A stretch of 64,000 nucleotides of DNA from NCBI RefSeq assembly GCF_017591425.1, contig NW_024465751.1, forward strand, positions 5,022,001 to 5,086,000, written 5' to 3'. This DNA comes from Ochotona curzoniae. Its lineage: Eukaryota > Chordata > Mammalia > Lagomorpha > Ochotonidae. The translations under genes and the position numbers were made by a program. This document shows positions 10,998 through 23,535 of this stretch, in pieces (within the stretch, counting starts at the first letter, position 1; each line of letters opens with the position of its first letter). The notes beneath the pieces were generated by a model. It had not been told where the DNA came from. It did not search any database and was given only the letters and a program-made list of their open reading frames with translations.

Positions 10998-13900
10998 CTT
11001 CAAAAGCTTGATAGACAATGTATATCTTCGAAAAACCATATTTCGGTTTTAAAGTATTTCTCAGCAATAATACTTTTATCTTTTAGTTTCGTTTTTGAAA
11101 AATTTTCTCATGAATCTGCAGATATCTCTGGAGTGATCTGTTTTGTTTTGCATGTGCTTCTAAGTTAAACATGAATGGTAAGATTGCACCCTGTGAATCT
11201 TAGAATCTTTGCTGAATGAACCTACAGAGAAGTGCAGCTGGCACATCTGAGGTCATCGCTTCTGTGTGCAAGCCTGTGCTCTCTGTGTGATGCAAGCATG
11301 TGATGCCTGTGGATCCGGCATACTTGGGTATGCATATGTGTGGTATAAAGGAATGCTTTTCCTTTGCATTTGCATGACTGTTTATGTCCTTGGGAGGTCT
11401 AGCACATGGAGAATTACAGAGGATATGCTCGGCATGGCAAACACGAGATTGTGTGTGAATCTGTGCAGTGGATTAAGGGATGTGGCTTCGCTCTCTTAAG
11501 TTAGATGGGATTTCCAAGCATCAGCCTAGATGTGAAGCTGCTCTTATTTTGGTGCGTGCTCCCTTCTCTATCAGAGTTCAACTAAAGGACACCAGAAAGC
11601 ATGTTGCCTTTGCTTCTCACAGTACTGCGTGTTATTTATATACTTGCGTGTGTGCGCCCACGTGCACGCACACACACAGTATGCTATACATTCTGATATA
11701 AAACAAATGGTTAAGTGGATTTGATCAAGTATTTTAACGCTATTGTTTTTTATCAGCTCTGAATTTAGGGTGATCAACTCATTTTGGTTTTTCTGGGACT
11801 TTCCTACTTTTAGTAATGCAAATCTTACATTTTCAGGAAGCACCTCAGTCTTGTATAAACTGAGTTGGTGTGACCTATTCCAGGCTCAGTGGCTAATAGA
11901 CCGCAGCGCAATGACACTGAGTCAGATCTGTATCATAGGCAATGCAACCGAGTTAAGATTTCTGTTATTTTTTCACAGAGGAAAGAAAAATCATGTGCTG
12001 AACTCGATCAGAAAACTATATTTTATGGTGTAGGTGCTGGCCTCTTCACTAGCACACTAAGAGCTTGGAAATTCACAGAAGTTTTGGAATATCACTGTAC
12101 CCTTATCAGAAAAGTGACTCTGGGCCTTAGATTTCCAAAGCAGGAAGCAAATATAGTAACTGTTTTGCTATTTGCTTCATAGATTAAATGAGAAAGATGC
12201 ACAATATTTTTCTTATTGCTTTGCAAGTGGCATTCATTCAGTAAGTGGAATGTCGTTGTTATTCACTCAGCTGCTACAGGGTATGTAGTAAGCATTGGCT
12301 AATGACAAAGCGTCCGCTAGAAGCTGAAATACAACTATGCAAAAACATGAGATTGGGCTCAATTCTGATGGGCTTTAACGTGAAGGCATGTACATGTATG
12401 ACAAAGGGTGATAGCTGTGTATTCTCACCAGTGTTTAACAATAAGGCCTCTTCATTTTGCAAAAGCGGCAGCTGTTCCTTGAATAATCACCGTAGGCTGG
12501 GCTGTGGGCTGGGTGCCAGTGTACACTACAAGGAGTGAAGCAACCATGGAAAGACTGCCTCTGAAGAATGAGGAAGGACAGATGGCCACAGATTGTTCTG
12601 GAACATAACCCTAAGTGTCAGATACAGGAGAAAGCAGAAAAGAGATTTCAGAAGCAAAATCAGGGTAGCTTGCGGACACTGCAGCCAGAGTAGTGCCAGA
12701 ACCCCCAACGAAAAAATGTGGTTAATATTTCTTAGGAAGCTGAATCATCATCCAGTAGCAGATGTACACCCTGTGCCCAATGGAAGATGATGGCATCCTT
12801 CCCCTCCAAGTGGTTCTGGAGGCATCAGAGTTTGCTGAAACTGCTCTAAGACGAGGTGCTGCATACTCTAATTAAGAGAAAAAAACTGCAGAGAATCATC
12901 CTCTTGGGAGGAATAGCAGGCTTGTCGGAGTCAAGAAGATCACAATTTGAATTTGTCTTAGAATTGATTCACTGGGCAGAAAATTGGGATGCGCAGGTGG
13001 TTTGCTGTTGGGAACTGAGGTACGGGCTGTGCAGTGGGCTGGTGGGGAGTGGGCAGAGCACACGGGGACTTAGAGATGATCACATGCATTTTCCACTACC
13101 GCACACCAGGGCCATCCCCCCTCAGTAAATGTCAGTCCAGGAAACAAAGGAAAACAGTGGAAAACAGGCAAGTCACGAACACTTAATTGCCCCAATGAGG
13201 AATTTCGACTTTATCTTCAAGGAGTTGAGAAACCACCCAAGACACTTAAGGAGGAGAATGATGTCATCTAAATAGATTTTTAGAAATGCTGCTCTGATCT
13301 CCACAGCAAAGGAGGCGAAAGCAAAGGCAGGGGACTGGGTGGCTTCAGCTGTGGTCTTCCTAATGCTACATGCTGGAGACCTAAGCGGAGACAGTGCTGA
13401 GACCACGGAAGAGAAATCCACAGTGTGGCTCTTCAGCAAGACCCTTTGCCACTACTCACCCTAGGTCCCTGCTTGCACGTGAGCCTTGCTCTCATTTCCT
13501 CTGTTACAAACATCACAATAGGAATGTTGGAATGAACTATGCTTCTGAGCACTCATGATCCATTCTCACTAATGCACACACAGTACAGAGTCACAGGGGG
13601 AAAAACCAACAAAGCACTGGGGTTTGCAGTAGAATTTCTAAGTTCTATTCCAAAGTCTTCCACTTAATGGCAGCCTGAAGTTGTCCAAGTTCTTTATCCT
13701 AGTCCCCTGTGAGAGCTGCATAAAATGAGAGCTTAGTACTGTCAGCATCACACTGTGAGATGTAAAGGAGGAAACCTATGTTAGTCTGACATTCTCAAGT
13801 AACTACGTAAACACTTAGGTATAATTATGAAAGATACTAGGGAGAAGTTGACAAGGACAGTTTACAAGTGGGAAAAATACTGCCATAATTTTTGCATTAT

Positions 13901-14667
13901 TGACTCAGGCCCTCTGAGTTATTTCTGTGTCTTCCCCAGGAAATTTTTTATTTCTAAAGGAAGCTTCCTTTTGGCTATACATTAGAAGTGATTTAGGTCA
14001 AAAGACTAACTGACTGTCTTTTCCATGTCAGCATGGACTAAATTCTTGCTGGAAAAGACAATTTCTGGAGGGGGCCTGCCTGGGAATCCTGTAGGTTACA
14101 GCCTAAAAGAGCACACACTCTAAAATACCCCAGGACAAAACTTCTCTATTTACTGTTCCTCCCATGTGTGACCCTATGTCCTTTTGCACATGCTTTATTT
14201 CAATTAACATTTCACAATCCCTCTGCCACATTTTTCTTAGACTATGCAAGCACTGACTTTCTCTCATCCCTGTAGCTCAGGGAACAAGAGAGACTTCCCC
14301 GACATCAGCACACATATGTCCTTGATTAACAGGAAAGACAAATGGCAGCAGGAGTAGTGGACACAGTTCAGACCTATCAAGTACCTTAAATTTTACTCTA
14401 CTAAAAATAGAAAGGCTTTGTCCAGAGTCTTGGGTTTTGCTTTATCGGTGGATAAATGTAGTGAAACATGACATGACCCAGCCATTAGGAGAAGCAGAAA
14501 ACAAGAGACTCAGTGTCAAAGAATCACCACGGGGGTCACAGTTGGGGAACATCCAATTCTGCTCATGAGGCGAATTATTTTAAATCAGATTTGCAGAAAC
14601 AGTCCTGCCGAGTTCCAGGTACTTGACTAAGTACTGAAATACAATAATGAAGACCGTGTGGTAGGAG
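10998..14667. other. Long unassigned stretch without SINEs
   Basis: About 3.7 kb shows no CSINE and no recognised gene. A C/T-rich segment at 14150-14290 (CCTTTTGCACATGCTTTATT) vaguely recalls the L2 3' region but is not good enough to call. A short CA run is at 11669-11679. All frames are under 100 codons. Confidence 0.45.
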
Positions 14668-14850
14668 TTCATTCATTTCTTCCTTTGTTCATTTATTGAT
14701 TTAAATAAATATTCATTTAATACTTACTATGAAAAAGGCCCTGGACTCAGTAGGGATAAAATAATCAAATATAGATTTTGATGCTCCTTGTATTAATAGT
14801 CTAATGATGGAGATAGATGTTCTTTAAATATGATTGCAAATGAAAGATAA
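14668..14850 (+). mobile_element. LINE-2 3' end
   Basis: The order AATAAATATTCATTTAATAC, TTACTATG, AAGGCCCTGGACTCAGTAGG, GATAAAATAATCAAATATAG and TGATGCTCCTTGTATTAATA followed by GTCTAATGATGG tracks the L2 3' region ('aatattcattgagcacctactatgtgccaggc ... gagcttacattctagtgg'). It is an ancient, non-functional fragment. Confidence 0.7.
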
Positions 14851-15197
14851 TGGTAACTCAATGGGACCTCAGCATATCGCCAGACCTGATTCCTACCAGC
14901 CCAAGTAACTTCAGATAAGGAACCAAAAGAATTCAGGTTTTTATAGTTCTTGGGTCAAACAGAACATACATCCTGGCATACAACCTTTGGTGCCTTTTGC
15001 ATTTTGTTTAAGGTTTTTTACCCTGTGGTTATGGATTCATCTCAGCAATATCCAAGACTTGGTTTCACCCATGAAATTGCTGTATCATAGAGCAGACACA
15101 GAAGCCCTTAGTGCCTTCTGACAGTTATCTAAGCATCATGATTGTAAGAGCTATTGTTTCTGGAACATCCTGTGGACATGGAATGTCCTCTTTAATG
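14851..15197. other. Unassigned sequence
   Basis: I see no gene or recognisable repeat between the L2 piece and the LTR. Confidence 0.45.
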
Positions 15198-15655
15198 TGA
15201 TAACTGTTTAAACGTCAGCTTGACCAGGTCACCATGATCACAGGTATTTGCTAAGATGTTCTTCTTGGTGTTTCTGGACAAGAAAAACATTCACATAGGA
15301 AAAATAGGTAAAATGTGTGGTCTTCGCCATGGAGCGGGGGCGGTGGGACACCCAGCCAATCAGTTGAAGGCTGCAAAGGAACAGGGAGGTTGACTTTCCC
15401 CAGACTAACAAAGGAATAATCCTGTTTGATTTCTTTGAATTGGTGCATGGACATTACCCTGCTTTCAGACTTGAGTAGAAGACCCAGCCTCTCCTGGGTC
15501 TATATTCTGTCTGCATGGTCCACTGAGTCTCTGGGTCCTGTGGACACCCTGAAGATTATGGGACTGGACAGTCACAGCCATTATGTGAATCAATTCTTTC
15601 AAATAAATCTCTTTTTCTCTGCAGATACATCCCTTTGACTTTGTTTTTCACAAGT
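15198..15655 (+). mobile_element. ERVL-type solo LTR (MLT2/MER-like)
   Basis: In order it carries AACGTCAGCTTGACCAGGTC, a GTGTTTCTGGACAAG block and CCAGCCAATCAGTTGAAGGC. These are followed by AACAGGGAGGTTGACTTTCC, CCCAGCCTCTCCTGGGTCTA and a polyadenylation-like TTTCAAATAAATCTC. This is the typical layout of an old non-coding ERVL-class LTR, and no internal viral genes are attached. The exact subfamily name was not determined. Confidence 0.65.
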
Positions 15656-15687
15656 GTCTTAGTATTTTGCATACACACAATGCGGTG

Positions 15688-15756
15688 CGGGAAATACTAT
15701 TCTCATTTTAAAAGTTTAGGTAATTGAGGCCAAAATGAATCAAATCACTTCCTTGT
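15688..15756 (-). mobile_element. MIR fragment
   Basis: AATACTATTCTCATTTTAAA, AGTTTAGGTAATTGAGGCCA and AATCACTTCC are the reverse complement of a diverged MIR core. Confidence 0.45.
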
Positions 15757-16162
15757 ACGTATAAATAAAAAATGGCCAAATGAAAAGGGATGGCTTAGTT
15801 TAACCCCAAGTTTTCTGCTTTTAGTAACTACTATGTAGTGCTTCTTAAAAAGGGAGGAAAAATCTCTTTTAGATCGAAACAGTCATGAAAATCAGAGATG
15901 AAGAAGCATCCAGACTATGGAAGAGTCAGAAGACCTGACAACTAAATGTGCCATGGCCCACTGGGTTGGATCCATGAATAGCAGCAAAACATAAAAGGAA
16001 AAGCACGAAACGCAAAGACCACATGGAGTTTGGTTAAGAGCAATAGAATAGCATCATTGCCTAGTTTTGAGATATGGTCACAACGAGATGAGATGAAGTA
16101 AGAAAGTTACATGCATTTGCAATTTTTTTTCTAAATCTAGATCTATTCTAAAGTAACCATTC

Positions 16163-16462
16163 AGGGTGGACATTGTGGTGCAGTGGATTAAGCCATTGCT
16201 TGGCACGCCTGCAAACCTTGTACAAATGTGTAGTGTCAAGTCCAGCCTTTCTTCTAATCCAGCTTTCTGTTAATGCCCACCCTGGAAAACAGAAGTTCCA
16301 GGGTCTGGGCCCACCCACTGTGTAAAGAGACCAGGAGAGAGCTCCAGGCCATGGGCTTCAGCTGGCCCCAGTCCTACACTACAGTCACCAGGAGAGAGTG
16401 AGCCAGGGTGTGGAAAAAACCTCTCTCGTCCCATTTTATCACTGTGTTTTTAGTAAATAATT
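16163..16462 (+). mobile_element. CSINE, old
   Basis: The head GGGTGGACATTGTGGTGCAG is followed by TGGATTAAGCC, then CCAGCTTTCTGTTAATG, a GGCTTCAGCTGGCCCCAG block and GGAGAGAGTGAGCCAGG. The 3' tail is eroded and the end is approximate. Confidence 0.75.
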
Positions 16463-16601
16463 TTGAGAAGTTTATTTAAAAAGTAAAGGCATTATGTTGA
16501 AATATTGTATTATGTGTTCTAGGCATTTGGACCTATCATATTTTATAGAACCTTTTATATTTTCATGAACTGTTTTAGCATAATTACATAATACAGCATG
16601 A

Positions 16602-16603
<2 letters not shown>

Positions 16604-16639
<36 letters not shown>
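16604..16639. repeat. (AC)n microsatellite
   Basis: A clean 36-bp AC/CA run is followed by AGATAGATAGA. On the minus strand it encodes a run of Cys-Val codons in a spurious frame. Confidence 0.97.
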
Positions 16640-16640
<1 letters not shown>

Positions 16641-16844
16641 AGATAGATAGATTGGTGGGTCTTCTCCAATATTATCAAGTAGCCGCTTGGACGATAATAT
16701 ACATGATCCTGCTTCAACTCTGGTGTTAGCTGTGTGCCTATGCATGTTATCTCAAAAGAAATTACGAGCTTCTAGAAGGCAGATTGTTAGTTTTCTGCCT
16801 CACTGCATGGTGCTTGGCTTCAGGCAGTCTCATACCATGAAAAA

Positions 16845-17030
16845 CATTTGGCTCCAAAGTCAGAGTCAAGAGTTTGAATCCCAACTTTGTCATTTGTTAA
16901 ATTTGTGACTTTAATTGGCTTAATTTTTTTAAGCTACATGTTTCACATCTGTGGAATAAGGTCATATAATTACTAACACTGGCATGATCTCAGAGAAATA
17001 TCTGAAACACAGAACATATGAAGTAAATGG
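16845..17030 (+). mobile_element. MIR
   Basis: GAGTTTGAATCCCAACTTTG, TCATTTGTTAAATTTGTGAC, TTTCACATCTGTGGAATAAG and ATAATTACTAACACTGGCAT follow the MIR consensus order ('gggttcgaatcc ... tgtgacc ... tcatctgtaaaat ... ataatagtacc'). It is a mammalian-wide ancient SINE. Confidence 0.7.
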
Positions 17031-20000
17031 TATTCCCTCTTGCTCTTTTTATCCATTTCAATGAACAGTCCTAACTTCTCAGGTGCCACTGTTTTTAGAT
17101 ATTTGTTCCTCAAACGCACTAAACCAATGAAGAAGTAAAAACAGTCAAAAGATGAGGCTGTGTAGTATGTTTAGCTACCTGCCTAGCACAGAGTACAGCC
17201 AGAGTCAGTTTTTCTGTTTGCCCTTGTACTAGTTACTGTTCTAGAGAACTACTGGATAAAGTAGTCTAGTTTGGAGAGTTTAATATCTGTAGCTTTAATA
17301 TTCAGTTAATCCAAAGACATTTCAGTGATTTTTGTCTGGAAAGTAGAGTTCACAATTCCCTTCAATCAAGTCTGCTTCTTAGCATCCTATTGGGCAGACC
17401 ATCTGAGATCACTAACGCATGCAATGCAGTTTATCCTCATGTTAGCCACGGTCAAAGCTCAATGCATTGTAAACAAAGCCAATCAACAAGTTGAGTCATG
17501 TCATCTCTACATATGCCAAAGAGGCTATCAAGTAGTATCACGTCTCATCGTGTCGTATTGTGGGGCTGCTGTCTCTGTAGTAAACAATTGCTTGTTTCAT
17601 CACCTGACAATGAAATATCCTGTCCTCTAAATGTGCAACATAGAAGTCACCTCAGTTTTTGGAATAATTGAAATATAAATGCAGACCCACACTTAAAAAA
17701 TAAATTCTCTGGAGGCTCAGGAAAACCTACAATGGTAAAGGTGGGTTCCTCCAACAGAAAGTATTTGAAAAACAAGAGGAATTTCTCAGGAGAAAATCTA
17801 GGATGGCAATAAATTTCCCAAGTAGCTGGGATGCAGTCTTGTAAGGCATACCACACATAGGCTCTACCAAGAGTGACAATGCTTGTTGTCCGAATCCCAC
17901 GAAACATACAAGCCCAGATCCCCAAGCACACTTCAAGAGCAAAATTGTTCTGATAACTGAAAGTTTTTACAATTCAGATTCATCATTTGATGGCTAAAAT
18001 CTGTCCTGCGTTCACCTGGGGCTCTTTAACACTGTTTCTAGTCATGCTTTCCTATTTTGTATGCACTTCACTGCAGAAATAGTAAGTATACACAGGGAGC
18101 TCTCCCCAGGCCCATCACTGGTAGTTATCACACGTCCATCAGTGTATATGAATTTTATTTTCTCTCTATAAATTTAAAAACATCTGGATTCCAAGTAAAT
18201 CAGTATTTATGAGCTTATAGAGTTTTGGGTCTAAAACAAGCTTTCTTTGTGTGTGTACAAAGGGTATGTTCAAGAAATTATAGTTATTAATCTTATTATG
18301 TAGATGTCAACTTGTTTTATACTCATCACCTATTTGAGCTATTTGTGGCTTTCAGTTACATAGCCTCAATAGCATAAGTAGAAACTGGGGTTCAGAGCTA
18401 CCAAATAATTTAAATGCTAGCATATTACTTAATCTATGCTCTTTTCAAGTATCTTCTAAATTGCTAAGCGCCATTAAGAAGTACTGTGTTAGCTTATGTA
18501 GAAACCTTTATGGACAATTTGCTAAATTCAACGTAATGTTAGACACAATATTCCCTCCTTTCTCTTTCCCTGAAGTGTTGAACATTTCCTGTATCAGTTT
18601 TCTTTAGCTGGAACGTCTAAAGGATCTGAAACCAGTAGAGGATTATGTAAAAACTACAGCTGTATCTTGGGACTAAGAAGCAGGCGATGGTATTGCCGGA
18701 AACTTTCTGACTTTCTGGAAGGTGAAGGGAAAGACACTGATTTGCAGTGTTTGCTTCATTATGAAGTATAAACACTGTCGCTATGGACCATTTCAAGTTG
18801 CTAGCTATATACGTGGCTCAGCGGATTCTGGAATAGTTAGCAATTGGCTCTGAAAGACCAAGATGTGCCAGCTCCAGCCCAACCGTGGAACCAAACCAAA
18901 TTTTGAAAATTCTGGGATGATTGAAGGTAACAACTCACGTCCCCTGAAAGCATCAAAATTGCAGAAGAAGGTTATTGCTCCAGTACCTCGTTTGCCATGG
19001 AAAATTCCTGTAGGTAAATGGAGCCTATCCCGACACTCAACAATCATCACACAGGGTCTAATCTAGATCAAGCGCTAGGAAAAATACTTAGAATTATAAG
19101 GATGAATTAATTTCACAGTTCTGCCCCTCCAGCTTTTTATATTATTATAGGAAAGATGAATAAGATGAAGGTTACAACACAATATGAAAATTATGCTTTG
19201 GACAGCATCAGCCGATCTGGTTTCTGCTTGCTTTTCCCTAGTCCCTACTTGTAAAGGATTATGTAAATAGATTCTTCTGGAAGCTCAAAACTGTCTAGAA
19301 TCTGTTGGATAACCAGAAAGGAGACTGTGCTGTACTTTCATGTCCAACTTCAATTTCCCTGTTCATACCTTTGGAGAGTTTAAATTCCTCTGCAAGTCCC
19401 TGGACAGCACTTTCATTCATTCTAGGTAAAATGTAGTGGCTTTCCCTCCCCACCCTTCCCAGTCTGATGCTTAAATAATGTAAGGAAATGCTGGGAGGCA
19501 TGATGCAAGCAAGGACAAGAATAGTCAGATTGCCTTTCCTGCTTCCCTCACTCAGAAGGGTCTACCAAGTGCCTATCATGTGCTAGACCTTACGCAAGAT
19601 TCTTGCAATACAAAGAGGGTTATTGTGCCTCCTCCTCAGGGAAGACAAGTAAGGGAGGAACTGCAAAGGACGTGATGAAGTTCCCAAGTGAAGACATTGC
19701 CCCAAGTGTGGAAAAGAGAAATATAGTGTTTAGAGGGCACCGAGAACTTGAGAAACGTAAGAGATTTGGCTCTGATGTTGAATGAAATGGTGCAGTCATT
19801 CTGATGGACCATGCACAGGCGTCACGCAGTGATGGCACATCACATGCACCGGGGACGGCAGAGGCATGAAAGTCCAGAGAACAAAGGTCCTTTGTAAACA
19901 GAATGACACAAGACTAGGAAACTTCCCTATTCCATGTTTAAAACAGGATGTGTATTATACACATACCACTAGGCCCATGTCAGTTTTGGGTAGAGTTATA

Positions 20001-20284
20001 TTTCCAATGTCTTACATGCTTCCTGGCTATGCATTTTCTATTATTGAATACAACCAAGGAGTACCAAAAAAAAAATCTGCATCCTAAAACAGGAAATTTC
20101 AAAAGCCTAATAGTGGTGTGATTTCAGTCAATGCTTAAGGGGAAAATCTCTGAGTTCTTTTGAGAGGAAGCAGCATTCATTCGACGGTGTTAAGTATGAG
20201 GCCAGAGTTGGAAAAGTATACAGCAAATTCCCACGTTTCTTACTTGACCAAGAATTGTGCAACTTTCTAAAAAGGTGTAGATGA

Positions 20285-20303
20285 ATATATATATATATAT
20301 ATT
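20285..20303. repeat. (AT)n run
   Basis: An uninterrupted TA/AT run of about 18 bp. Confidence 0.9.
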
Positions 20304-20821
20304 TAAAAGTTGTGTTCTTTTTGAGGAAAGAGAGCAATCTAAATCATAGAAAAAAGCCTTGTTAATATGCTAATTTTGGAAAAGTGAGTGAAACTCAGAC
20401 TAAAATATGTAGCAGTTTTTGTGGTATTACCCTAGTTAGCAGTTCATATCTGTTTAAGTGTTAGTACAACCATCTTTCTCTTTCAGAAACATCACATTTG
20501 TGATTTGGAGTATCTTGCTGAAATTTTAATCAATGAAGTATTTGAAAGAGATATGCTATGAGAGTAAAGAATGTACTTTAATGTTCTTTGGCATGTTGTC
20601 TGTAATAATTGAATGTGAGGAGATGGAAATGTACAATAATGGATTTGTTAAATTAATCATGGGCATTCCACAGGCTAATATTACATCACCATTTAAAATA
20701 ATGATTTAGATCTAAGTTTACCTGGAGACAAAGATCCAGACGATATAGTGTCAAAGCTCAGAGGGGCAGGTTCTGAGACAGTGTTTTATTATTTCACTCT
20801 TCCAAACGAGCGATGGTAGAG

Positions 20822-20874
20822 ATTGAGGTAGAGACAGAGATAGAAAGAGATAGAAAGAGACAGAAAGAGAAGGG
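20822..20874. repeat. GATAGA/GAAAGA purine-rich tandem
   Basis: Imperfect hexamer-like units GAGACAGAGATAGAAAGAGA then TAGAAAGAGACAGAAAGAGA form a polypurine tract. Confidence 0.85.
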
Positions 20875-20891
20875 GGCAGTCACGGGCGTGG

Positions 20892-20937
20892 TTTAGCCTT
20901 TCTGGTCATCTCAAACAATTTAGCCTTTCTGGTCATC
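20892..20937 (+). repeat. Exact 19-bp direct duplication
   Basis: TTTAGCCTTTCTGGTCATC occurs at 20892-20910 and again at 20919-20937, separated by 8 bp (TCAAACAA). It was probably produced by replication slippage next to the purine tract. Confidence 0.95.
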
Positions 20938-21061
20938 AGTTTTCTTGGCTGAAAACTGAAATAAAAAGTAGCATCTACCTCTTGATGCTGCTCTGATGAA
21001 GTGGAATAATTGATGCAGCTTGACTTAACGGTTTTCAACCAGAATGATTTTATCTTTCTTC

Positions 21062-21404
21062 TTATTTATTTATTAAAAATTAATTCTATTGGTGAGGCAG
21101 TTTTACAGAGAGGAGAGACAGAGATAAAGATCTGCTGTGCACCAATTCACTCTGCAAATAGCCGCAATGGTTGGAGCTGAGCTGATCCAAAGCCAGGAGC
21201 CAGGAGCCAGGAGCCAGGAGCCAGGAGCTCTTTCCAGGTCTCCATGTGGGTGCAGGGTTCCAAAGCTTTGGGCTATCCTCTACTCAGGCCACAAGCAGGG
21301 TGCTGGATATGGGAAGTAGAGCAGCCAGGATATGAACCCATTTGTATGTGGGATCCTGGTGCATGCAAGCCAAGAATATAGTTGCTGAGCCATAGTTCTG
21401 GGCC
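21062..21404 (-). mobile_element. CSINE with internal heptamer expansion
   Basis: It is complete in reverse, from TTATTTATTTATTAAAAATT to CTGAGCCATAGTTCTGGGCC. Inside it, the normal 'agccaggagccaggagc' block is expanded to five CCAGGAG units at 21193-21227. Confidence 0.92.
21193..21227. repeat. (CCAGGAG)5 minisatellite seed
   Basis: Five perfect consecutive 7-bp units lie within a CSINE body that usually has one or two. Confidence 0.97.
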
Positions 21405-21761
21405 TACGATTTAATCTTCTAAGTGACATTTGGTTGTGTCTAAGGACGTGTTTGCTACAGCAAGGAAGTTGAGGTTGCTACTCTCAAGGACTGAGGAGAA
21501 ATCATTAATGTTAAATATGTTATGAAAGACAGGGCAGCACCTCCAAAAAATGAGTTCCAAAATACTAGCAGCGCTATGAAAATTGTCTTAGAAAATAGTG
21601 AGGCTCCTTAAATGGATATGAGTGCTTTTACTGTTTGTTAAACATTTATGGTCTTTATATTATAGTAGAATTGAATGTATGTGTGTTTTCTAATTTATTT
21701 TGTATTATCTGTTTAATGTAGATTATTTAATAAAAATACATAAGTAACATTTTCAACCCCA
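21405..21761. other. Unassigned AT-rich sequence
   Basis: I see nothing recognisable between the SINE and the LINE-1 3' end. Confidence 0.45.
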
Positions 21762-22505
21762 ATTTTTTATAGAGATTTCTTTATTTTCCCCATGATGTAG
21801 ATTTACATACATATAGGATTAGTTCTCTCCTCCCTCCATCCCTCTTTCCTCCCTATATCCAATTCCTATTGTGTGTTACAAAGTATTACAATCGCATGGC
21901 ACTTCACCATTACAAACTTAGCTTTCTGATATGTAACTGTCCTGTGTCATGACAAATGTATTAAAAAAAGAAAATAATGTCCCATAAAAGTGTAATTTAG
22001 AATAATGGTAATCTGACTATGATTCAGTAATAAAGATGCATAAATCCATTATTTCCTAATATTCTAATCTCCCTTGTAGAATTTATAACTTGTGTGTGCA
22101 TGGTGCATGTGTGTTCTGTGTATTAATGATCACATATCATAGAGAACAAGTATTGGCCTTTTGGGGATTGACTTTTTGCACTAAGCTTAATAGTTTTCAG
22201 CCGGGTCCATTTTGTTGTAAACAGTAAAACTACATTCTTTTTCATTGCTGAGTAGCAATCTATGAGGTCAATGTGCTACGAGTTCTTTATTCTTTCATCT
22301 GTTGATGGACATATGGGTTATTTCCATGTCTTAACTACTGTGAATTTCATTTCCATAGATATGGGGTATACAGGCACCTCTCTTGTATGTAGATTTCATT
22401 TCATTTGGATCTAGTCACAGGAGCCAGCTGGATGGGTCAAATGATACATCTACTTTCTGTTTTCTGAGCAATTTCTGTACTGACTTTCATCATTGCAACC
22501 GAAAT
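21762..22505 (-). mobile_element. LINE-1 3' end (3' UTR plus ORF2 tail)
   Basis: Read on the plus strand, the AT-rich start and the pyrimidine tract CTCTCCTCCCTCCATCCCTC (21825-21860) are the 3' UTR in reverse. TTTCATCTGTTGATGGACAT, ATGGGTTATTTCCATGTCTT and CATTGCTGAGTAGCAATC then match the reverse complement of the conserved last part of ORF2. The element is truncated and inactive. Confidence 0.75.
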
Positions 22506-23221
22506 ATTAATACTGATATTTTCAACTGCATCAACAATGGATAATGTTACTAAAAGTCCTTTTTAAAATCACAGATTAAACCTCATATGGGCAAGCAGGA
22601 TTTAGTTTGAAATAGTTTTTGATAGATGCTGCTGAACTGATTTGGAATGCATCCGACAGAGTGCCAGAAAAGGAGAGAAAGTGTGTTTGTATGACTAGCA
22701 GGATTTTGTATATTTTTTGGTGGTCTAACAAAGTGGATCAACTAAATTGTAATCAATACATTACAAATACGTAAGTCTGTCTCTTCTGATATGCTCCGAC
22801 TCATTGCCACATCCATATACCGTGCATTAAACATCTTGGAGGTACACCACATCCTTGGTGTCTCTATTCCTCCATTCTCCAGGTTACATCACTGTGTCTG
22901 TATTCTAGTATCCTAACTAAACTACCCAATTCAGAATATCCGAAAGGAGATTCTGTCCTTATTCTGGACAGACCAGGGACAACTGTGTTAATCTGTGAAA
23001 AGATATGTGAGATTGAACGACACCTGTGAAGTTCTATGTCCTTATCTGTAAACGGATACTGTCCTACTTTAGCTGTAGTGTTGTACGCAAGCAGAGGAGA
23101 CAGTGTTCCGAGCATAAAATGGAATACACACTGTTGATACAATCAGTAGCTGTTAGTCTTTCAAGAAAGAACACCGCCTTGCAAAATGACCCAGTTTCAA
23201 AAATAGACAAGCTTTATTTTA
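22506..23221. other. Unassigned sequence
   Basis: No recognised repeat. The frame at 22864-23142 (92 codons, minus) shows no domain. Confidence 0.4.
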
Positions 23222-23535
23222 TTTTTTAAAAGATTTATTTATTTTTATTACAAGGTGAGATATACAGAGAGGAAGATCTTTGTCTGATGATTCAGTCCCC
23301 AAGCGGCCACAATGACTGGAGCTGTGCCAATCTGAAGCCAGGAGGCAGGAACGTCCTCCAAGTCTCCCACACGGGTGCAGGGTCCCAAAGCAATGGGCAG
23401 TCCTTGACTGCTTTCCCAGGCCACAAGCGGGGAGATGGATGGGAAGTGGAACCACCGGGATTTGAACCAGTGACCATATGGGATCCTAGTGCATTCAAGG
23501 GGAGGACTTTAGCCGCTAGGCCACAGCGTCAGCCC
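23222..23535 (-). mobile_element. CSINE, near full length
   Basis: It runs from AAAAGATTTATTTATTTTTA to the head ending CTAGGCCACAGCGTCAGCCC. A likely imperfect target duplication is GACAAGCTTTATTTT at 23206-23220 against GACAAATTTATTTAA at 23536-23550. Confidence 0.93.

Larger units (their letters stand above)
17031..21061. other. Long unassigned stretch
   Basis: About 4 kb has no recognised gene and no clear transposon. It includes a short AT run (20285-20303), a purine-rich tandem (20822-20874) and a duplicated 19-mer (20892-20937). Open frames such as 17325-17630 (101 codons) have no homology I can recognise. Confidence 0.45.

Noticed and set aside
10501..11067. Longest open frame in the window, 188 codons on the minus strand
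   Set aside because: It overlaps a mariner-like remnant, has competing frames on the other strand, shows no domain, and is of a length expected by chance in 64 kb of AT-rich DNA.
21193..21227. CRISPR-like array
   Set aside because: The units are contiguous 7-mers without spacers inside a mammalian SINE.
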